Of a stretch of DNA of 64,000 nt, positions 59,208 to 64,000 are shown piece by piece; the first letter of the stretch is position 1, and the number at the start of each line of letters is the position of its first letter. The notes under the pieces were generated by a model that saw only the letters and a list, made by a program, of their open reading frames with translations, did no database searches and was not told the origin of the DNA. Origin of the DNA: Pseudoxanthomonas suwonensis (GTDB taxonomy: Bacteria > Pseudomonadota > Gammaproteobacteria > Xanthomonadales > Xanthomonadaceae); contig QFNC01000009.1 of the NCBI GenBank assembly GCA_003240695.1, forward strand, positions 1-64,000, written 5' to 3'. Both the position numbers and the translations under genes were made by a program.

Positions 59208-60446
59208 TTGGCCCCCGTCACCTCGTTCCCCAAATCCGACATCCGCGTGCTGCTGCTGGAAGGCATCAGCACCAGCGCGGTCGATGCCTTCCGCGCCACC
59301 GGTTACAGCCAGATCCGCACCTTCGACAAGTCGCCGCCGCCGGAGCAGCTGCGCCAGGAACTGGCCGAGGCGCATCTGCTCGGCATCCGCTCGCGCACGC
59401 AATTGACCGCCGAGCTGCTGGACGAGGCCCGCAAGCTGATCGCGGTGGGCTGCTTCTGCATCGGCACCAACCAGGTCGATCTGGAAGCGGCACGGCTGCG
59501 CGGCGTGCCTGTGTTCAATGCACCGTATTCCAACACCCGCAGCGTGGCCGAACTGGTCATCGCCGAGGCCGTCCTGCTGATGCGCGGCATCCCGGCGAAA
59601 TCGATGCAATGCCATCGCGGTGGCTGGTCGAAGTCGGCTGCCGGCAGCCACGAGGTGCGCGGCAAGACCATCGGCATCGTCGGCTACGGCCACATCGGCA
59701 CCCAGGTCGGCGTGCTGGCCGAAGCCTTGGGCATGCAGGTGTTGTTCCACGACGTGGAAACCAAGCTGTCGCTGGGCAACGCGCGATCCGCGGCCGACCT
59801 GGGCGAGCTGCTGGCCCGCAGCGACATCGTGACCCTGCACGTGCCGGAAACCCCGGCCACGCGGATGATGATCGGCGCGGCGCAGTTCGCGGCGATGAAA
59901 CCCGGGGTGCAGTTCATCAATGCCTCGCGCGGCACCGTGGTCGACATCGATGCGCTCACGGCCGCGCTGCAGTCTGGACACGTGGCGGGCGCGGCCGTCG
60001 ACGTGTTCCCGGTGGAGCCGCAGGGCAATGCCGATGCGTTCGTCTCGCCGTTGTGCGGCATGGACAACGTGATCCTGACCCCGCACGTCGGCGGCAGCAC
60101 GCTGGAAGCGCAGGACAACATCGGCCTGGAAGTGGCCACCAAGCTGATCCGCTATTCGGACAACGGCAGCACCCTGTCGGCGGTCAATTTCCCCGAGGTC
60201 ACCCTGCCCGAGCACCGCGGCAGCCACCGCTTCCTGCACATCCACCGCAACGTGCCCGGCGTGCTGTCGCGGATCAACGACATCTTTTCCAGCGCCGGCA
60301 TCAACATCGACGGCCAGTACCTGCGCACCGACGCGCAGGTCGGTTACGTGGTGATCGATGCCGCTTCCGACCACGCCCAGGCCACCCGGCTGCGGGAGCG
60401 GCTGGCGGCGATCGAGGGAACCCTGCGCACGCGGGTGCTGTACTGA
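59208..60446 (+). CDS. serA: D-3-phosphoglycerate dehydrogenase
   Basis: A 412-residue SerA (E. coli 410). It oxidises 3-phosphoglycerate for serine synthesis. NAD binds at GIVGYGHIGTQVG (residue about 155); CFCIGTNQVDL and NASRGTVVDI are family motifs; a C-terminal ACT domain (HIHRNVPGVLSRIND) senses serine. The start is TTG at 59208, six bases after GGAG (59198-59201); no ATG or GTG would fit the family N-terminus. The gene is divergent from the flavoprotein with 102 bases between. Confidence 0.95.
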   Translation: MAPVTSFPKSDIRVLLLEGISTSAVDAFRATGYSQIRTFDKSPPPEQLRQELAEAHLLGIRSRTQLTAELLDEARKLIAVGCFCIGTNQVDLEAARLRGVPVFNAPYSNTRSVAELVIAEAVLLMRGIPAKSMQCHRGGWSKSAAGSHEVRGKTIGIVGYGHIGTQVGVLAEALGMQVLFHDVETKLSLGNARSAADLGELLARSDIVTLHVPETPATRMMIGAAQFAAMKPGVQFINASRGTVVDIDALTAALQSGHVAGAAVDVFPVEPQGNADAFVSPLCGMDNVILTPHVGGSTLEAQDNIGLEVATKLIRYSDNGSTLSAVNFPEVTLPEHRGSHRFLHIHRNVPGVLSRINDIFSSAGINIDGQYLRTDAQVGYVVIDAASDHAQATRLRERLAAIEGTLRTRVLY

Positions 60447-60480
60447 CCGCCCCGGTTTCCGACGAACGGCCACTCCATCC

Positions 60481-60512
60481 TTTCATGTAAGCGTTAGCAT
60501 GCTTACATGAAA
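60481..60512. promoter_or_regulatory. perfect 12-bp inverted repeat over the yjfI start codon
   Basis: TTTCATGTAAGC (60481-60492) and GCTTACATGAAA (60501-60512) are exact reverse complements, separated by GTTAGCAT. The yjfI ATG (60507-60509) lies in the right arm. TAGCAT (60495-60500) fits a -10 box and ends six bases before the ATG, the same geometry as at lexA2; a -35 box is not obvious. No ribosome site is present. It is most likely an operator, with a leaderless transcript; an mRNA hairpin hiding the start is the alternative. Confidence 0.75.
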
Positions 60513-61151
60513 GGCGATCACCCACTCAGCCCCTCCACCCTGCACCAGCGCGCCTACCGCGAACGCATGCGCGAGGCCGGCCTGGTGAAGAAGGATGTGT
60601 GGATCCTGCCCGAATACGCCGAGGAGCTGGCCGGCATCGAAAAGGCGATGCGAGAATCCGGGCATGCGCTGTCCGTCTCGCATGCCCACACCGGTCCGCA
60701 GACGGCCTGGACCCTGGCCGCCATCGCCGACGCCATTGCCGCCACCGGCGCGGCGCGCAGCGGCTCGATCACGCCGGAATGGATCGAAGGGGCCGATCCC
60801 AGCCTGCGGCTGCAGATGCACGACCACGGCGATCTGTCGGTGTTCGTGGCGGTCGGCCACCAGCAGATCGTGGTCGAGGCCTACCTGTGGCCAGTCAGCC
60901 ATGTGGCCGACCCGGCCGCGTTCGATGCGCACGTGCTGACCACCCACAAGCTGTTGCCGCTGTCCACGGTCGGCATCGAGAACATCGGTGGCGTGCCCGG
61001 CTACACCATGTTCGGTTCGCTGGATGCGCAGTCCAGCCTGGCCAGCGTGCTGTTCGAGGTCCAAACCCTGGCCGACAACGTGCTGGATGCCAGCGAAGCC
61101 TGGCTGGACTACCTGAAACCCGAACATCGCCTCGCGGAGACAGCGGCATGA
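60507..61151 (+). CDS. yjfI: DUF2170 (YjfI-like) protein
   Basis: A 214-residue protein. The N-terminus (STLHQRAYRERMREAGLVKK) is a helical, basic stretch like a small DNA- or partner-binding motif, and residues 65-205 are the DUF2170 domain (HDHGDLSVFVAVG, EAYLWPVSHV, FEVQTLADNVLDASEAWL). E. coli yjfI also precedes a PspA homologue (yjfJ). The function is unknown. It overlaps pspA by four bases. Confidence 0.85.
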   Translation: MKGDHPLSPSTLHQRAYRERMREAGLVKKDVWILPEYAEELAGIEKAMRESGHALSVSHAHTGPQTAWTLAAIADAIAATGAARSGSITPEWIEGADPSLRLQMHDHGDLSVFVAVGHQQIVVEAYLWPVSHVADPAAFDAHVLTTHKLLPLSTVGIENIGGVPGYTMFGSLDAQSSLASVLFEVQTLADNVLDASEAWLDYLKPEHRLAETAA

Positions 61152-61834
61152 GCCCGTTCAAGGATCTGCTCAAGCGCATGCAGGAGAGCATGGACGAGCT
61201 GGGCGACACCCTGTCGGGCACCAGCACGGCCGAACGCCTGCTGGATGCCGACATCCGGCAGCTGGATGCCCAGCTGCACGGCTGGCGTGGCGAAGCCGCC
61301 AGTCTCAAGGCGCGGCGCATCACCAGCGGCGAACGGCTGCGCGAACACGGCGCGCGTATCCGCCAACTCGAAGCCGATGCGCTGGATGCCCTGCGTGCGC
61401 GTCGCAAGACGGCCGCACGCGAACTGGCCGAAGGGATCGCCGCTGCGCAGGCGGCGAAGGCCGGGGAAAAGACCCGTCTGGACGATCTGCAAGCACACGA
61501 GAAGGCACTGCTGCATGTGATCGAACAGGGCGAATCGAAGCTGCGCCGGCTCAAGCACCAACTGGACACGTTGCGGGCCAGCGAAAGCCTGCAGCGGGCA
61601 CAGGCCGCGGTAGCCAAACGCCAGCCCGATGCCGCACCGCATCCCGAATCGGCGGTGGCATCGGCGCAGCGGGTGCGGCAGCGCCGCACCCCGGGTAGCA
61701 CCTCCTCCCCACGCACGGTGGCCAGCGCGAAGCCTCCGGCAGAGGCGATACTGGACAGGCTGGCAGCGCGTTTGGGCGCCGCCGATTCCGCCGCATCGCC
61801 ACCCGCTCGCAAGCTCGCCAGGAGACGTTCATGA
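61148..61834 (+). CDS. pspA: PspA/IM30-family membrane-stress protein
   Basis: A 228-residue, mostly helical protein of the PspA/IM30/YjfJ type, with extended coiled coil from about residue 25 to 150 (LLDADIRQLDAQLHGWRG onward), then a basic, Ser/Pro-rich tail and a short helix EAILDRLAARLG. Such proteins form rods on damaged membranes. The divergence from E. coli PspA is considerable. Overlaps on both sides (ATGA) tie it to yjfI and yqiJ. Confidence 0.85.
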   Translation: MSPFKDLLKRMQESMDELGDTLSGTSTAERLLDADIRQLDAQLHGWRGEAASLKARRITSGERLREHGARIRQLEADALDALRARRKTAARELAEGIAAAQAAKAGEKTRLDDLQAHEKALLHVIEQGESKLRRLKHQLDTLRASESLQRAQAAVAKRQPDAAPHPESAVASAQRVRQRRTPGSTSSPRTVASAKPPAEAILDRLAARLGAADSAASPPARKLARRRS

Positions 61835-62469
61835 CCGAATTCCTGACCACCGCCCTCACCTTCCCCACCCTGGTCTGGAGCGTGCTGTTCGCGTTCTGCC
61901 TGTTCTACTGGATGCTGGCGGCCACCGGCCTGGTGGACATCGACCTCGACGTGGCCGATGCCAGCCTGTCGTTCGACACCGACGTGGGCGAAACCGGTGC
62001 CTCGGCGGGCATGCTGGCACGATTCGGGCTGGGTGGCGTGCCACTGATGCTGGCGCTTGTCATCCTCGCGTTCGTCAGCTGGGTCATCACCTATTTCGTG
62101 CATCTGCTGGTGCTGGCGGCACTGCCGGACATGCTGCGCTGGATCCTGGGCGCAGTCACGGCCGTCGGTGCCGTGATCCCCGGGGTGCTGGTGGCATCGC
62201 TGGTGCTGCGGCCGTTGCGCAAGCTGATCGCGAAACTGCGTCCACCGGTGCAGCCCTCGCTGCTCGGTCGGGTCGGCACCGTCACCACGCCAACGGTCGA
62301 CGACACCCATGGCATGGCCGCATTCGACGACGGCGGCGCGGGACTCATCCTGCAGGTCCGCGCCCGCCCACCGGACACCTTCAACCGCGGCGACCGGGTC
62401 GTGCTGCTGGAATACCAGACCGGCGACAATAGCTACCGCGTGATGTCCGAAGACCGCTTCAACCGCTGA
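61831..62469 (+). CDS. yqiJ: YqiJ-like inner-membrane protein with OB/NfeD-like domain
   Basis: A 212-residue protein with membrane helices at about residues 9-32, 68-95 and 103-128 and a C-terminal OB-fold (SLLGRVGTVTTPTVDD...ARPPDTFNRGDRVVLLEY). YqiJ is the usual partner of the flotillin YqiK, similar to the NfeD-flotillin pairs thought to organise membrane microdomains. It lies 33 bases before the flotillin gene. Confidence 0.87.
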   Translation: MTEFLTTALTFPTLVWSVLFAFCLFYWMLAATGLVDIDLDVADASLSFDTDVGETGASAGMLARFGLGGVPLMLALVILAFVSWVITYFVHLLVLAALPDMLRWILGAVTAVGAVIPGVLVASLVLRPLRKLIAKLRPPVQPSLLGRVGTVTTPTVDDTHGMAAFDDGGAGLILQVRARPPDTFNRGDRVVLLEYQTGDNSYRVMSEDRFNR

Positions 62470-62502
62470 ACCACCACACGTCAGTACAGGAGTCCTCCGA
62501 AA

Positions 62503-64000
62503 TGTCGCTTTCCATGCTTATTCCGGGCCTGATCGGCCTCGCGGCCCTGGTGGTCGTGGTGTTCGGTCTGATCGGCCTGTTCAAGGCGTTCTACGTCAAG
62601 GTCGAACAGGGCACGGCCCTGATCGTGAACGACCTGAGCGCCACGCCGAAGGTGCATTTCACCGGCGCGCTGATCATCCCGGTGCTGTACAAGGCCGAAG
62701 TGATGCGCATCAGCCTGATCACGCTGCAGGTGGACCGCCGCGGCAAGGAAGGGCTGATCTGCAAGGACAACATGCGTGCCGACATCACCGTGGCCTACTA
62801 CCTGCGGGTGAACGAAACCCCGGCCGACGTGCTGAAGGTGGCCAAGGCGGTGGGCGTGGACCGCGCCTCCGACAAGGACGCGGTGGACGAGCTCTTCAAC
62901 GCCAAGTTCTCCGAAGCGCTGAAGACGGTGGGCAAGAAGTTCGAGTTCATCGAGCTGTTCGAGCAGCGCGAGCAGTTCCGCGACGAGATCGTCAAGGTGA
63001 TCGGCAAGGATCTGAACGGTTACGTGCTGGAGGACGTGGCCATCGACTACCTGGAGCAGACCCCGAAGTCGCTGCTGGATCCGAGCAACATCCTCGACTC
63101 CGAGGGCATCCGAAAGATCACCCAGCTCACCGCAGCGCAGAACATCATTACCAACGAGCTGGAACAGAACGAGCGCCTGGCCATCACCAAGAAGAACGTG
63201 GAAACCCGCGAGGCGACGCTGGCGCTGGAACGCCAGCAGGCCGAGGCCGAGGCGCGGCAGAAGCGCGAGATCGAGAGCATCCAGGCACGCGAAGGCGCCG
63301 AAACCGAGAAGGTGCGCGAGGAACAGCGCTTGCTGGCAGAAAGCGCGCGACTGGAAACCGAGGAGAAGGTGCAGATCCGCGACCAGGAACGCCAGCGCCA
63401 GGTGGAAATCGCCGAGAAGAACCGCCTGCGTGCGGTCAGCATCGAGGCCGAACGGGTGAACCGCGCGGCGAAGATGGAAGCGGTGACCACCGACCGCGAG
63501 GTGAAGCTGCAGGAGGTCGAACGCGACAAGGCTGTGGAACAGGGCGTGATGGACGTGGCCAACATCACCCGCGAGCGCGTGGCGATCGACAAGACCGTGG
63601 CGATGGAAGAGGAGCGCATCAACGAGGTGCGCGAGGTGTCCGCCGCCGACCGCGCCAAGCAGGTGCGGGTGCTGGAAGCCGAAGCCGCCGCGCAGGAAAC
63701 GCTGGTGAAGGAAATCAAGTCGGCCGAGGCCGGCGAGGCCGCCGCCAAGCACCGTGCGGTGGAAATGACCACGCTGGCGCAGGCCGAGCTGGAAGCCGCC
63801 GGTCGCCAGGCCGATGCCAAGAAGGTGTTGGCCGAAGGCATCAAGGCCGAAAAGGCGGCCATCGGACTGGCCGAAGCGCGGGTGATCGAGGCCAAGGCCG
63901 ACGCCAATTACAAGCAGGGCAATGCCGACGCGCGCGTTCTGGCCGAGCGCTTGGCCGCCGAGGCCGAGGGCGAAGCCAAGCTGGGCCAGGCACGCGCCAG
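62503..64000 (+). CDS. yqiK: YqiK-type flotillin (runs off the window)
   Basis: The frame is open for 499 codons to the window edge. A membrane segment (residues 7-28) is followed by an SPFH/prohibitin domain (about 30-200) and long charged coiled coil rich in Glu-Ala-Arg repeats (EAEARQKREIESIQAREG, and others), the flotillin domain. AGGAG is nine bases before ATG at 62503. Flotillins build lipid-raft-like patches and work with the NfeD-like YqiJ. The C-terminus is outside the window. Confidence 0.92.

Noticed and set aside
60481..60512. Rho-independent terminator for serA
   Set aside because: The arms are AT-rich, no T-run follows, and the right arm contains the next gene's start codon.

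Overview
The window is a contiguous stretch of GC-rich (roughly two-thirds G+C) gammaproteobacterial chromosome. Its gene content points to the Xanthomonadaceae/Lysobacteraceae: a lexA2-imuA-imuB-dnaE2 mutagenesis cassette, the order ndk-rlmN-pilF-rodZ-yfgM-bamB-der, an EF-P-like EfpL protein, CopA/CopB copper resistance, and -10 boxes of the form TAGAAT. The genus cannot be fixed from the sequence alone. Coding density is high and adjacent genes often overlap as ATGA. Two stretches over 300 bases lack a convincing gene: about 55-795 and 13154-13891.

Layout. 1-830: the tail of an upstream gene, three tandem 42-bp units that each fold like an intrinsic terminator, and a promoter/operator that abuts a start codon. 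831-6747: SOS translesion cassette (lexA2, imuA, imuB, dnaE2). 6911-12823: copper/heavy-metal island, with merR and a YHS-type P1B ATPase on the minus strand divergent from copA-copB. 12922-13891: tRNA-Ala(GGC), tRNA-Glu(TTC), and a 165-bp tandem repeat that carries copies of the tRNA-Glu 3' end, followed by a low-GC remnant. 13892-22929: DUF1249 protein, ppsR/ppsA, cardiolipin synthase, MscS, a secreted unknown, orn, DUF2721, yggS. 22946-28117: a GNAT-TadA fusion, guaA, a 47-residue membrane protein, guaB, folD. 28180-31714: VOC, duplicated DUF1428, DUF1244, a membrane-anchored hydrolase, DUF2272. 31728-36107: a der-mobA-moeA-(rhodanese-MoeB) operon. 36190-41858: a frameshifted acetyltransferase, then bamB, yfgM, rodZ, pilF, rlmN, ndk. 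42005-46408: PsrA-type regulator with fatty-acid beta-oxidation genes. 46444-48826: feoA-feoB-Cys-rich small protein behind a likely Fur box. 48884-57670: part of the leucine degradation pathway (liuC, liuD, liuE), a GGDEF/EAL protein, GNAT, SDR, efpL. 57720-60446: D-2-hydroxyglutarate dehydrogenase-like gene divergent from serA. 60481-64000: a membrane-stress module (DUF2170/YjfI, PspA, YqiJ, flotillin YqiK) headed by a perfect 12-bp inverted repeat that contains the first start codon.

How the parts work together. ImuA/ImuB and DnaE2 act as one damage-induced mutasome under LexA2. MerR probably controls its own gene and the metal ATPase, while CopA/CopB act in the periplasm and outer membrane. 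PpsR sets the activity of PpsA. Der and the molybdenum-cofactor genes share one translationally coupled transcript. The PsrA-like regulator probably senses acyl-CoAs and controls FadN/thiolase. SerA can produce D-2-hydroxyglutarate, and the adjacent flavoprotein is a good candidate to recycle it. The most unusual signals are regulatory: two operons (lexA2 and yjfI) have operator-like palindromes fused to the start codon with -10-like boxes six bases upstream, which predicts leaderless mRNAs.
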